Source of the DNA: Sphingobium yanoikuyae
Lineage (GTDB): Bacteria; Pseudomonadota; Alphaproteobacteria; Sphingomonadales; Sphingomonadaceae
Direction: 5' to 3'
DNA length: 64,000 nt
NCBI RefSeq assembly: GCF_013001025.1
Contig: NZ_CP053022.1
Span: forward strand, 1 to 64,000
Shown here one piece after another: positions 51,431-60,505 of this stretch. Position 1 is the first letter of the stretch. Each line of letters opens with the position of its first letter. Under the pieces are notes generated by a model. The model worked only from the letters and a program-made list of their open reading frames with translations, did not search any database and was not told the origin of the DNA. The position numbers were made by a program, and so were the translations under genes.

Positions 51431-52288
51431 TCACAAATAGCTGGCAAAGAGCAATGCACCGTCCAGCGGATCGCCCAACTTAGGGCTCAACCGCCCCACC
51501 GTTCGCGCCCGCAGCCAAGGCTGCATGCGATCGGCCAATCCGCCGACCAGCGTGCAGCGGCTAGCTCCGCGTTCAAAAATTGTCTCGATGAACCGTTCGA
51601 TATGCTGGACCGCATCCTCGACGATCGAACGAGCAATGGCATCATCCGCTTCAGCGTAGTCCATCACCAGAGGCGCAAAACTGCCGTAGTCCTTAGGCGT
51701 AGCCTTATCCATCCAGCCGATCGCCTTCGTTGTGTCATGATCGAACCGCTCTGTTACCGCTCGGCTCAGAGGAGTGGCCTGTGATCGCCCGTCCAATGCG
51801 CGCAGAGCATGGCGCATTGCGCTCAAGCCCAGTGCAGCGCCGCTGCCCTCATCTGATATAGGGAAACCATAGCCACCGATGGTAAAGTCCCGGCCACCTG
51901 CGCGCACCTGCGCGATACTCCCCGTTCCTAAAATAAGGATTGCCCCATCTGCGCCGCCATGCGCCCCTAAGTTGGCGATGAAGGCGTCCGTCCCATAATT
52001 GACTGAGGCAAAGGGAAAGGCGAACCTCTCCAGCGCGTCGCGCACACCCGGTCGAGAAATGCCGGCAATGCCCATGCCCGCACGGATCGTTTCTACCTGC
52101 ATCGAAGAAAGTCCCGCTTCAGCGATCGCTTGATTGGATACCGCGCACAATGTCGTATAGAGCGCTTCCAGGCCGATCCGAGCATTGGCCGTTCCGCCCT
52201 GTCCTGTGCCGATCACATTGCCTTCACTGTCGATCAGCCGCGCACGGCAATTACTGCCACCCGCATCGATGCCCAAAAAATAGCTCAT
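51431..52288 (-). CDS. BadF/BadG/BcrA/BcrD-type ATPase, probable amino-sugar kinase
   Basis: ASKHA-fold sugar kinase of 285 residues: phosphate-1 loop LGIDAGGSNCRARLID at the N-terminus, phosphate-2 region AILILGTGSIAQVRAGG, then GGYGFPISDEGSGAALGLSA, and the adenosine motif TLVGGLADRMQPWL. Relatives are N-acetylglucosamine/glucosamine kinases (human NAGK, GspK). It is the last gene of the operon deaminase-nagA-dld-kinase and overlaps dld by 4 bp. It should phosphorylate GlcNAc, and possibly MurNAc, freed by recycling, making the substrates of NagA and MurQ. Start at ATG 52288, because upstream codons belong to dld. Confidence 0.85.
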   Translation of the reverse strand: MSYFLGIDAGGSNCRARLIDSEGNVIGTGQGGTANARIGLEALYTTLCAVSNQAIAEAGLSSMQVETIRAGMGIAGISRPGVRDALERFAFPFASVNYGTDAFIANLGAHGGADGAILILGTGSIAQVRAGGRDFTIGGYGFPISDEGSGAALGLSAMRHALRALDGRSQATPLSRAVTERFDHDTTKAIGWMDKATPKDYGSFAPLVMDYAEADDAIARSIVEDAVQHIERFIETIFERGASRCTLVGGLADRMQPWLRARTVGRLSPKLGDPLDGALLFASYL

Positions 52289-53982
52289 GATGGAACTTCC
52301 TTTTGCTGTTCGCCCCAATGGCGCGCCCGCACTGTCTGGCCGATGCCGGGATTGCACTGGTTGCGCGGGTCGATCTGGCGATAGAAATCCGCAAGATCGG
52401 GCTTTGCCTTGTAGAGATGGCCAACATTATGTTCGGCTGGATATTCCGCACCGCGCTCATCGAGCAGCGCCCAGATGCGATGCTCGAAAGCCAGCAGGTC
52501 TACGCCTTTACGAACGATATAATCCTGATGGAACACATGGCACATAAAATGGCCATAATAGAGGCTATGGATGCTCTGCGCCGCCAGATCCGGCGGCAAT
52601 TTCTCCTGCCATTCCGGTATATTGCGCGGCAAAGCTACGTCCAGTGGCACGATATCCTCGACTTCGCGAGCATGCACTGCGCGATAACGCACCGCCGCCC
52701 CCGCCGCGACGAAGCGATGCAGGAACGCCTTGGCCGCCAGCGCTGGGCTACACTCAAAATACCCCCCCTCGCCGGCGGCAAATAGATCGGTGAGTAAAGC
52801 GCGGGTATCCGCAACCGCCGCCAACGGCATCTTGAGCAGCAGATGATGCTCGAACCTATTGCGCCAGGCGCGCATCTCAGGCGGCAGATGATCGGGCAGC
52901 ATCCGGCCGATACGCTGCATTATCCGGTCGCTAAACCCCGCCCCGACAAGGGGAAGCGCATCAACCCGTGATTTCAATGCAAACAACCGGGGCAGCCGGT
53001 CCGTCCCCAGCCGCTCGATCGCGATGAACATGTCCTTGCCATAACCATCGGCAATGTCGAACGCGTCGCGGTGCATATATTCGCCCGCCACCGGCAGAAG
53101 GCTGAATTCACCCAATATGGTGCGCCGTATCGCCGTCAACTGTGCGGGATCATTGGTCCCGATATAGAAGGTGGTGGCGCCTTCTTCCTTCACGAAACTG
53201 TCCAGCCGCACGGCAAAGACGATGATCTTGCCGGCGCTGCCCGCCGCTTCATACAGGCATCGACTGTCGGCATTGAATCGAGCGGGCGTCGCGCTGTCGA
53301 TATCGCGCACATGGCCGGTATAACCACAGTCATGCGCCCATCGATCCGCCGCCGCATCGACATCGTCGGGCCGGAAGTCGCCACTCTCCAGCCGCCGCAG
53401 CATCTCTTCGGGATCATCGCCCAGCGCCACGCCCAGATGATTGACCAGCCGCAACGCCCCGTCCGCGCCGATCTGGCCATAGAGACTGAGCTGCGTATAG
53501 GCAGGCCCGCGCTGCACCAGCGATCCGCCCGAATTATTGCACACGCCTCCCACCACCGACGCGCCGAAGCAGGAGGAGCCGATCACCGAATGCGGCTCTC
53601 GCCCCAGCGGCGCCAGCGCCTTTTCCAGCGCATAAAGCGTCGTACCGGGCAGGCAGACGACTTGCGCACCATTGCGGATAAGATGCAGCCCGTTGATCCG
53701 CGTTGTGCTGATGATCACGCAGCCGCCGGGATAACCATCGCCATTGGGCGTCGATCCGCCGGTCAGCCCGGTATTGGACGCCTGCATAATGATCGACACA
53801 TCTGCCGCCACACAGGCCTGCGCCACTCGCCACTGCTCGACCAGACTGCCCGGCCGCACTACTGCCAGCGCAGCGCCCGATCCGGTACGATAGCCATGGC
53901 GATAGCGCGCGGTCGCCTGTGAGCCAGTCAGCACATGGCGCGCGCCCACGATCGCGCGCAGCCGGGGCAGCAGGCCCCTCAT
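52285..53982 (-). CDS. dld: Quinone-dependent D-lactate dehydrogenase
   Basis: Peripheral-membrane FAD enzyme of 565 residues that oxidises D-lactate to pyruvate and passes electrons to quinone. It is similar over its full length to E. coli Dld: ARYRHGYRTGSGAALAVVRP, ASNTGLTGGSTPNG, GTTLYALEKALAPLGREPHS, VIGSSCFGASVVGGVCNNSG, AGEYMHRDAFDIADGYGKD, HHLLLKM, SLYYGHFMCHVFHQDYIVRK, and AEYPAEHNVGHLYKAKPDL. The start at MRGLLPR overlaps the nagA stop by ATGA. D-lactate is the by-product of MurQ, encoded 2.4 kb away on the other strand, which explains this enzyme's place inside a GlcNAc operon. Confidence 0.95.
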   Translation of the reverse strand: MRGLLPRLRAIVGARHVLTGSQATARYRHGYRTGSGAALAVVRPGSLVEQWRVAQACVAADVSIIMQASNTGLTGGSTPNGDGYPGGCVIISTTRINGLHLIRNGAQVVCLPGTTLYALEKALAPLGREPHSVIGSSCFGASVVGGVCNNSGGSLVQRGPAYTQLSLYGQIGADGALRLVNHLGVALGDDPEEMLRRLESGDFRPDDVDAAADRWAHDCGYTGHVRDIDSATPARFNADSRCLYEAAGSAGKIIVFAVRLDSFVKEEGATTFYIGTNDPAQLTAIRRTILGEFSLLPVAGEYMHRDAFDIADGYGKDMFIAIERLGTDRLPRLFALKSRVDALPLVGAGFSDRIMQRIGRMLPDHLPPEMRAWRNRFEHHLLLKMPLAAVADTRALLTDLFAAGEGGYFECSPALAAKAFLHRFVAAGAAVRYRAVHAREVEDIVPLDVALPRNIPEWQEKLPPDLAAQSIHSLYYGHFMCHVFHQDYIVRKGVDLLAFEHRIWALLDERGAEYPAEHNVGHLYKAKPDLADFYRQIDPRNQCNPGIGQTVRARHWGEQQKEVPS

Positions 53983-55130
53983 TCGCTGCTCTCCTCCATC
54001 TCCCCATTGATCCAGGTCCGCCGCACCTGCCGGTCGCAGTCCATATGAACAAGATCCGCGCACAGCCCAGGCGCTATCGCGCCTTTGCGATCCTCCAGCC
54101 GCAAAAAGCGCGCCGGATTGCCGCTCGCCATGCGCGACGCTTCAACCATGGAACAGCCCATCATGTCTATCGTGTTGCGAAACGCCTGCGCCATATTGAG
54201 CGCCGATCCCGCCAGCGTTCCGTCCGGCCCGCGGCATATGCCATCCACGACATGGATAGACTGTCCCATCAGGGTGAAGCTACGCTGCGCACCTCCCACC
54301 GGCGGCATCGCGTCCGTCACCAACATCGCACCCTCTAGTCCGCGCGCAGCAATTGCCACACGCAGGGTCGCTGGATGCACATGTACTCCATCGACGATCA
54401 GGCCGAAATGGCTGCTCCGATCCAGCAATGCGGCCGCCACCATGCCCGGCTCCCTGCTTCCCATCTGCGTCATCGCGTTGAACAGATGGGTGAAGCCGTT
54501 CAAGCCTTCGCTTAGCGCCGCGACCGTCTGGTCATAATCAGCCAGGCTATGCCCCGCCGCGACCAGAACCCCCGCATCACGCAACGCCCGGATAGCCCCC
54601 GACGGTGCCAGTTCCGGCGCCAGCGTCACGATCCGCCGCCCGATCGTCGGCCGCGTCAGCCGCTCCAGCACCTTGGGATCGATGGCGGTGAATTTGGCGG
54701 CGTCATGAATGCCTTTCTTCACCGGGTTGAGGTGCGGCCCCTCGATATGCAGGCCCAGGACGCCGGGCACGCCCTGCACGAGCGCAGCTTCTCCTGCCGC
54801 GATTACCGCATCGACCACATCCGCATCATCGCTGATCAACGTCGGCAACAGACCCGTCGTCCCGAACCGCCGATGCGCGCTCGCAATCGCGCGGATGCCC
54901 TCCACATCAGGCTGATCATTCAACAGTATGTTGCCGCCGCCATTGACCTGCGTGTCGATAAAGCCGGGTAGCAGCCATCCGCCCTCCAGCGCTACCGTAT
55001 CATATCCTGCTGGCACCGCGTCCCGCGCCACGATGCCAAGGATATGCCCGCCTTCAAGCAGCAGCGCGCCATCATCGGCAATCCCATCCGGCTGCACGAT
55101 CGCTGCACCGACAAGCGCCTGCCCGTTCAT
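53979..55130 (-). CDS. nagA: N-acetylglucosamine-6-phosphate deacetylase
   Basis: Amidohydrolase of 383 residues that converts GlcNAc-6-P to glucosamine-6-P and acetate. Motifs: PGFIDTQVNGGGN, LGLHIEGPHLNP with the metal-binding Glu, the two His motifs AAGHSLADYDQ and THLFNAMTQM, DGVHVHP, and catalytic Asp in LVTDAMPPVGG. Length is standard. It overlaps the SIS deaminase upstream and dld downstream by 4 bp each, so four genes form a tightly coupled operon. Confidence 0.95.
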   Translation of the reverse strand: MNGQALVGAAIVQPDGIADDGALLLEGGHILGIVARDAVPAGYDTVALEGGWLLPGFIDTQVNGGGNILLNDQPDVEGIRAIASAHRRFGTTGLLPTLISDDADVVDAVIAAGEAALVQGVPGVLGLHIEGPHLNPVKKGIHDAAKFTAIDPKVLERLTRPTIGRRIVTLAPELAPSGAIRALRDAGVLVAAGHSLADYDQTVAALSEGLNGFTHLFNAMTQMGSREPGMVAAALLDRSSHFGLIVDGVHVHPATLRVAIAARGLEGAMLVTDAMPPVGGAQRSFTLMGQSIHVVDGICRGPDGTLAGSALNMAQAFRNTIDMMGCSMVEASRMASGNPARFLRLEDRKGAIAPGLCADLVHMDCDRQVRRTWINGEMEESSE

Positions 55131-56185
55131 AGCGTCCGCGTCACCTTAGCCAGATGCGGCGGCGCGTCGGGATTATACCCGCGCGCCAGCGACAGCGCAT
55201 TGGCGAGGCCATAGAAGCTCTGTATTTGCGCGATCGCATTCAGCACCGGATGCACATCCCATTGCCCCGGCAACGCCAGCGTCGCCGCCGCCACATCATC
55301 AGGATGGCCCACCGCAATCACCTGCGCCCCACGCGCCCGGAAATCCTCCAGCCGTTCGCGCAGCCCGGCCCGCGCCGCATCGATCGGTCCCAGCGCCAAC
55401 ACCGGATCACCCTCGCCGATCAACGTCATGGGCCCATGCGCCACCTCCGCAATGCTGAACGCCTCGGCATGCAGGCTCGACGTTTCCTTGAACTTCAGCG
55501 CCGCTTCCCCCGCGATCGGCAGGGTCAGGCCGCGCCCCAGCACCAGCATATTGCCTGGCTCTTTCAGCAACGGCACAGCCCCGGTCCAGTCGGCCGCAAC
55601 CGCCGCCTCCAGCACATCGCCGACAGACGCCAAAGCCGCCAGCAACGCCTTGTCCTCGCTCCATTCCGCCGCCAGGTGCGCCAACGCGACCAACGTACCG
55701 ATGAAGCTCTTGGTCGCCGCCACGCTGGTTTCCGGGCCAGCATGGATGGGAATGCAGATATCCGCCAACTCCGCCAGCGGCGACGCATCATCATTGACGA
55801 TGGTGACCACCAGCGCGCCCTGCCGCTGCGCATCCACCGCTGCGGCGATCAGGTCCGGGCTGCGCCCCGACTGCGAAATGGCAATCAGCGGCACGCCTTT
55901 GAAGCGCGGCGACGTCGCCTTGTACAACGAGCCAATCGATGGCGCATGACTCAATGTCGGCAAGCCCGCCCGCGTTTCCAGCAGCACCTTGGCAAAGGCC
56001 GCCGCCTGATCCGAACTGCCCCGCGCCAGCGTTGCGGCAAAGGGCGGCGCCAGCACGCGCAGCCGCTGCCCAACCTCCCGCATCAGACCGGCATTGCGCG
56101 CAATCTGCGCCGCACAGCGTTCCGGCGCTTCAGCCGCCTCACGCGCCATCAGCGTGGTACGGCTCTTATCCTGTATCGCGATCAT
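55127..56185 (-). CDS. nagB-II: SIS-domain glucosamine-6-phosphate deaminase (NagB-II type)
   Basis: Tandem-SIS protein of 352 residues that resembles the isomerase half of GlmS: LARGSSDQAAAFAKVLLETR, LIAISQSGRSPDLIAAAVDA, VAATKSFIGTLVALAHLAAE, then second domain LVLGRGLTLPIAGEAALKFK with ETSSLHAEAFSIAEVAHGPM, and the conserved end PHLAKVTRTL. In proteobacterial nag operons such proteins deaminate glucosamine-6-P to fructose-6-P and ammonia. No classical NagB is present in the window, which supports this role. Start at MIAIQDK was preferred; the longer frame runs through the divergent promoter and operator region. First gene of its operon. Confidence 0.9.
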   Translation of the reverse strand: MIAIQDKSRTTLMAREAAEAPERCAAQIARNAGLMREVGQRLRVLAPPFAATLARGSSDQAAAFAKVLLETRAGLPTLSHAPSIGSLYKATSPRFKGVPLIAISQSGRSPDLIAAAVDAQRQGALVVTIVNDDASPLAELADICIPIHAGPETSVAATKSFIGTLVALAHLAAEWSEDKALLAALASVGDVLEAAVAADWTGAVPLLKEPGNMLVLGRGLTLPIAGEAALKFKETSSLHAEAFSIAEVAHGPMTLIGEGDPVLALGPIDAARAGLRERLEDFRARGAQVIAVGHPDDVAAATLALPGQWDVHPVLNAIAQIQSFYGLANALSLARGYNPDAPPHLAKVTRTL

Positions 56186-56191
56186 GCCGAA

Positions 56192-56268
56192 ACAATACCA
56201 AATGAACGAAAAAAGGCAATTGGATTTATTTTGGTTGCATCGAAATGCGACAAGGACAATACCACATG
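56192..56268. promoter_or_regulatory. Paired NagR-type operator sites in the nagB-II/murQ divergent promoter region
   Basis: ACAATACCAAATG (56192-56204) and ACAATACCACATG (56256-56268) match at 12 of 13 bases and are 64 bp apart, about six helical turns. On the other strand each reads TGGTATTGT, like the left half of the Bacillus NagR site (TTGGTATAGACAA). They lie in the region shared by the two divergent units, and a GntR/UTRA regulator is encoded downstream of murQ. Confidence 0.6.
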
Positions 56269-56357
56269 CCAGAAGCGCCGCTTGCACACATACTGCCTGC
56301 TGCGCATGAAGTTGAACCGATTAAAGCCGGGCGTCAACGACCGGCCACGGAGTGTCC

Positions 56358-57248
56358 ATGAGTACCGAAACCATCGATCCGCGCTATGTCGACATCGACC
56401 AATGGCCGACCATTCGCGCGGTCGAAGCGATGCTGGAAGGGCAGATGGCCGCCATCGCGGCCATCGGATCGCAGGCGAAGGCCATCGCACTGGCCTCCGA
56501 AGCCGCCGCCGCGCGCCTCGGCACGCAGGGGCGACTGGTCTATGTCGGCGCCGGCACCTCCGGCCGCATCGCGGTACAGGATGGCGTCGAACTTTATCCC
56601 ACTTATAACTGGCCGCAAGAACGCCTCTTATTCCTAATGGCGGGTGGCCTAGCAGCGCTCACCGAAGCGGCCGAAGGGGCGGAGGATGATGCGGACGCAG
56701 CCCGCGCCGAAATCGCCGATGCCGCCGTCGGCCCGCAGGATGTGGTGATCGGTGTCGCCGCCAGCGGACGCACCCCCTACACGCTCGCCGCCATCGCTGC
56801 CGCTCGAGAGGCTGGCGCGCTGACCATTGCCGTCGCCAACAATTGCGATACCGCTCTGCCCGCCGCCGCCGACCACGGGCTAGTCGCGGAAACCGGCACC
56901 GAAATCGTCGCCGGCTCCACCCGGATGAAGGCGGGCACCGCGCAAAAGGCGACGCTCAACATCCTGTCCACCGCAATCATGCTGCGCATGGGCCTCGTCT
57001 ATCGCGGCCGTATGGTCAACATGCGCATTTCCAACGAAAAGCTGCGCTTGCGTGGAGAGGCCATGGTGCGCGACATTGCCGATGTGGACATGGCCGCCGC
57101 ATCGCGCGCACTCGATGCAGCGGGACAGGACATCAAGCAGGCGGTGCTTGTTGCCATGGGGGTAGCAACGCACGAAGCGCACCGTCTTCTTGAAATCCAC
57201 GGCCAGAATCTGCCGGACGCGATGCGCGCCGCGCAAGGGGGGGAATAG
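56358..57248 (+). CDS. murQ: N-acetylmuramic acid 6-phosphate etherase
   Basis: SIS-fold lyase of 296 residues that cleaves the D-lactyl ether of MurNAc-6-P, giving GlcNAc-6-P and D-lactate. It has LVYVGAGTSGRIAVQDGVEL, the acidic motif AAEGAEDDADAA with the catalytic Glu region, DVVIGVAASGRTPYTLAAIA, and the hallmark GTEIVAGSTRMKAGTAQKAT with LNILSTAIMLRMG. ATG 56358 after GGAG is preferred to a GTG two codons earlier. It heads the operon murQ-gntR-ampG-hydrolase. Its sugar product feeds NagA and its lactate feeds Dld, both encoded divergently. Confidence 0.95.
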   Translation: MSTETIDPRYVDIDQWPTIRAVEAMLEGQMAAIAAIGSQAKAIALASEAAAARLGTQGRLVYVGAGTSGRIAVQDGVELYPTYNWPQERLLFLMAGGLAALTEAAEGAEDDADAARAEIADAAVGPQDVVIGVAASGRTPYTLAAIAAAREAGALTIAVANNCDTALPAAADHGLVAETGTEIVAGSTRMKAGTAQKATLNILSTAIMLRMGLVYRGRMVNMRISNEKLRLRGEAMVRDIADVDMAAASRALDAAGQDIKQAVLVAMGVATHEAHRLLEIHGQNLPDAMRAAQGGE

Positions 57249-57254
57249 GGGGAC

Positions 57255-57986
57255 ATGCGGGAAAAACTGGTCGCACGGGGGGAAGACGGGACGCCGCTCT
57301 ACCTGCAACTGGCGCGCAATCTGCGCGATCATATCGAAAGCGGCGGGATCATACCGGGCAACGCCCTGCCGTCCGAACGCGACCTCAGCGAAATGGCCGG
57401 CATTTCGCGCGTCACCGTGCGCAAAGCGATCGAACAGCTGATCGAGGAAGGCGTGCTGTTCCGCAAGCAGGGTTCCGGCACCTTCGTCGCCCGCCGGATC
57501 GAAACGCCCGCCTCCGTCCTGTCCAGTTTCACCCATGATGCCCTGTCACGCGGCGAAGATCCCGGCGTCATCTGGATGATGAAAAGCTATGCCCAGCCGA
57601 CCGAGGAAGAGGCCGCCGCGCTTTCTATTTCCCCGTCCGCCCGCGTCGCCCGCCTTGGCCGCGTGCGCCTATCGGGCGGCGAGCCGCTGGCGATCGAACA
57701 TGCCATCGTTCCGGCCGATTGCCTGCCCGACCTCACGACCATCGGCGACTCCCTCTATGAGGCGATGGGCCGGGCCGGTTTCCGTCCTACCTCCGGCACG
57801 CAGCGCGTCCGAGCCTCGCTCGCCACGCCGACCGAAGCCGGCCTGCTCTGTGTCCGCCAGAATAGCGAAGTGCTGCGTATCGAACGCATCACCCGCATCC
57901 CCGGTGGCCGGGCGGTCGAATTTACCCGCTCCGTCTATCGCGGCGACCGCTATGACTTTGTGACTGAACTCAAGGAAATCGGCTGA
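57255..57986 (+). CDS. GntR/HutC-family regulator with UTRA domain (NagR-like)
   Basis: Regulator of 243 residues. The N-terminal winged helix is PLYLQLARNLRDHIESGGII, then PSERDLSEMAGISRVTVRKA and GVLFRKQGSGTFVARR (about 15-80). The UTRA ligand domain follows (about 95-240), with LGRVRLSGGEPLAIEHAIVP, VLRIERITRIPGGRAVEFTR and SVYRGDRYDFV. NagR/DasR-type members of this group bind GlcN-6-P or GlcNAc-6-P. It lies 6 bp after murQ and abuts the AmpG gene. The twin TGGTATTGT sites at 56192-56268 are its likely operators. Confidence 0.9.
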   Translation: MREKLVARGEDGTPLYLQLARNLRDHIESGGIIPGNALPSERDLSEMAGISRVTVRKAIEQLIEEGVLFRKQGSGTFVARRIETPASVLSSFTHDALSRGEDPGVIWMMKSYAQPTEEEAAALSISPSARVARLGRVRLSGGEPLAIEHAIVPADCLPDLTTIGDSLYEAMGRAGFRPTSGTQRVRASLATPTEAGLLCVRQNSEVLRIERITRIPGGRAVEFTRSVYRGDRYDFVTELKEIG

Positions 57987-59480
57987 ATGACAGCATCGAT
58001 CGCCGCCGATCTGACCGAAGGCCCCACGCCAGAGCGCCCGCCGCTCCGCACGCTGGGCCTCTATCTCCTCCTCGGTTTTTCCGCCGGCCTGCCCTTCTAC
58101 ATGTTCAATGCGGTGCTGACGCTGCGGCTCGCGCGGCATGGCATCGACATCGTCATCATCGGCTTCTTTGCGTGGATCGCGCTGCTGCCGACCTTCAAAT
58201 TCGTCTGGGCGCCTTTGCTGGATCGCTACAGCGTACCCGGCTTCTCCCATTTCTGGGGCAGGCGGCGCGGCTGGATCATGCTGTCGCAACTCGGCATCTT
58301 CTTCTCCATGGTCGCCATGGCTTTCACCTCCAGCGACCAGAGCCTGCCGCTTACAGCGCTCTTCGCGATCCTGCTCGCCTTCTGGACGACCACGTTGGAA
58401 GTCGCGGCCGATGGCTGGCGCATCGAACTGGCGCCCACACAGGCGCAGCAGGGGCCGATCGTCGCCGCAAACCTGTGGGGCTATCGCAGCGCCATGGTCG
58501 CGGCGGGCAGCGGCGCGGTGCTTGTCGCCGCCTGGGCCGACTGGACCTGGGCCTATCTCGCCATCGCCATCGCCGCCTTCCTCCCCTTCCCCATTCTCGC
58601 CGCCATGCGCTCGGAACAGGAAAAGACGAAAGGCCGCACCGGCGCTCTAATCAGCGGCACCCTCGTTAGCCTCGTCATCCTCGCCGTCACCGGCGCGGCC
58701 ACCGCGCTGATCGGCTGGGTACTACTCTCTGCCGTGCAGAGCGCGGGCTTCTCCGCCCAAACCAATGTTACGCCGATCGTGCTGGCAGTCGCGCTGCTGC
58801 CCTTCGTCGCGCTCGCCATCGCCCTGCCGCGCATCCGCCGCCTGCCGGCCGATGCGCCGGCGAAAATGCCCGGCTTCATCGCCCCCTATGTCGAGATTTT
58901 CTGGCGCTATGGCTATGCCGTGCTGCCGGTGCTGGCCTTCGTCTCCTTCTACCGTATGGGCGACGTGCTGACACTCACCCTCTCGCATCCGCTGTGGAAT
59001 GCGGCGGGCTACAGCCTGGAACAGATCAGCATGGCTGACGGCGTCGTCGCCCTCACCTGTTCCATGGCCGGCGTGGCGCTGGGCGGCCTGTGCGCCGCGC
59101 GCCTGCCGATGACGGTCGCGCTTATCATCGGCGCCTGCGCCTCGGCCATCGGCAACTGGGTGTTCGTCTGGCTCTGGTATGCCGAACCGTCCGCCTTCGT
59201 CCTGTATGTCGCGGCGGGCGTGGACCAGTTCGGCCATGGCCTGGAAGGCGCCGTCTTTGTCGTCTATCTCTCCATGCTGGTCAGCCCGCGCTATCCCGGC
59301 ACCCAATATGCCTTCCTGTCGGGCTTCGCCTTCCTGCTGCCCCGCCTGATCGGCGGCGCGGCCGGCGCGATCCAGAAGCAGATCGGCTATGACGGCTTTT
59401 TCATCCTGTCGGGCGCGCTCAGCTTCGCCGCCATCTTCTTCCTGCCGATCGTCATGCGCGTTCGGGCCAGAACCGTTTAG
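57987..59480 (+). CDS. ampG: AmpG-like MFS muropeptide permease
   Basis: Inner-membrane transporter of 497 residues with 12-14 predicted helices. AmpG-like features: LYLLLGFSAGLPFYMFNAVL at helix 1, FKFVWAPLLDRYSVPGF in the first loop, RRRGWIMLSQ, and EVAADGWRIELAPTQAQ (the AmpG 'D.A.DA...E' region). AmpG proteins import GlcNAc-anhydroMurNAc muropeptides from the periplasm. Its position after murQ and the regulator supports that role. Its ATG follows the regulator's stop without a gap. Confidence 0.85.
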   Translation: MTASIAADLTEGPTPERPPLRTLGLYLLLGFSAGLPFYMFNAVLTLRLARHGIDIVIIGFFAWIALLPTFKFVWAPLLDRYSVPGFSHFWGRRRGWIMLSQLGIFFSMVAMAFTSSDQSLPLTALFAILLAFWTTTLEVAADGWRIELAPTQAQQGPIVAANLWGYRSAMVAAGSGAVLVAAWADWTWAYLAIAIAAFLPFPILAAMRSEQEKTKGRTGALISGTLVSLVILAVTGAATALIGWVLLSAVQSAGFSAQTNVTPIVLAVALLPFVALAIALPRIRRLPADAPAKMPGFIAPYVEIFWRYGYAVLPVLAFVSFYRMGDVLTLTLSHPLWNAAGYSLEQISMADGVVALTCSMAGVALGGLCAARLPMTVALIIGACASAIGNWVFVWLWYAEPSAFVLYVAAGVDQFGHGLEGAVFVVYLSMLVSPRYPGTQYAFLSGFAFLLPRLIGGAAGAIQKQIGYDGFFILSGALSFAAIFFLPIVMRVRARTV

Positions 59481-59488
59481 GAGCAATA

Positions 59489-60505
59489 ATGATAGATGAA
59501 ATCTGCGAAGCCGCCTTCGCCCCGGCGGTCGAAGCGGTCGCCAGTGGCCGCATCCCCGGCGCGACCCTTGGCATCGTCAGTGCCGACGGCAAAAGCGCAG
59601 TGCGCCTGGTCGGTTCAGCCGCCATCTTGCCCGAACGCGAAGCCCTGACCCGCCACCACTGGTTCGACCTCGCCTCCGTATCGAAGGTGATCGCCACCAC
59701 CACCATGATCTTGCAACTGGCGGAGCAGGGCCGACTCGATCTCGACCGTCCTCTGACCGACGCCATTCCCGACCTGCGCCAATATGACGTCGCCAATGCA
59801 GCGGAACGCAAGCTGACCTTCCGTGATTGCCTCGCCCACCGCAGCTTCCTGCCCGCGGTTGAGCCGATCTACACCTATGGCGATGATCCCGCGCGGCTGC
59901 GCGCCTTCGTCCTCCAGCGCGAATGGCACCATGGCCCGCCAGTCTATTCCGACATCAATTTCATAATGCTCGGCATCGCGATCGAACGCATCACCGGTGC
60001 GCCGCTCAGCGACTGGCCGCTGGGCGATGGCCTGTCCTACGGCCCGCCCCCTGGCCCCGCCGTCGCGACCGAGGCATGCAGCTGGCGCGGACGGGTGCTC
60101 AAGGGCGAAGTGCATGACGAAAATGCCGCCGCACTGGGCGGCGCGCCGGGCCATGCCGGCCTGTTCGGCACGGTCGACGGCGTGCTGGGCTTTGCCAGAA
60201 CGATGCTCGACGGCTCGATCCTATCCCCCGCGATGCTGGCCCAGACCCGCACCGCGCAACTGGGCCACCGCACTTGCGGCTGGGAACGCGCCTTTGCCAG
60301 CTGGTCAGGCGGCGACGCCTGTTCGACCGCAACGATCGGCCACACCGGCTTCACCGGCACGGGTCTATGGATCGATTTCGAGCGCGGCCTCGCCTGGACC
60401 CTGCTCACCAACCGCGTTCATCCCACCCGCCATGCCGACAGCGGCATCTTCACCCTGCGCCCTGCGGTGGGCGACGCGCTGATCGCGGCGTGGGATGCCG
60501 CTTAG
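59489..60505 (+). CDS. Serine hydrolase of the class C beta-lactamase/DD-peptidase fold, cytoplasmic type
   Basis: Protein of 338 residues without signal peptide. SxxK is S63-V-S-K66 in DLASVSKVIA, the second motif is YSD in PVYSDINFIMLG, and the third is HTG in IGHTGFTGTG. Related genes occur next to muropeptide recycling genes in other bacteria (for example YbbE near murQ in Bacillus), so a role in cleaving muropeptides or D-amino acid linkages is plausible. A good AGGAG lies before the start. Last gene of the murQ operon; its end overlaps the end of the next, convergent hydrolase gene. Confidence 0.82.
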   Translation: MIDEICEAAFAPAVEAVASGRIPGATLGIVSADGKSAVRLVGSAAILPEREALTRHHWFDLASVSKVIATTTMILQLAEQGRLDLDRPLTDAIPDLRQYDVANAAERKLTFRDCLAHRSFLPAVEPIYTYGDDPARLRAFVLQREWHHGPPVYSDINFIMLGIAIERITGAPLSDWPLGDGLSYGPPPGPAVATEACSWRGRVLKGEVHDENAAALGGAPGHAGLFGTVDGVLGFARTMLDGSILSPAMLAQTRTAQLGHRTCGWERAFASWSGGDACSTATIGHTGFTGTGLWIDFERGLAWTLLTNRVHPTRHADSGIFTLRPAVGDALIAAWDAA

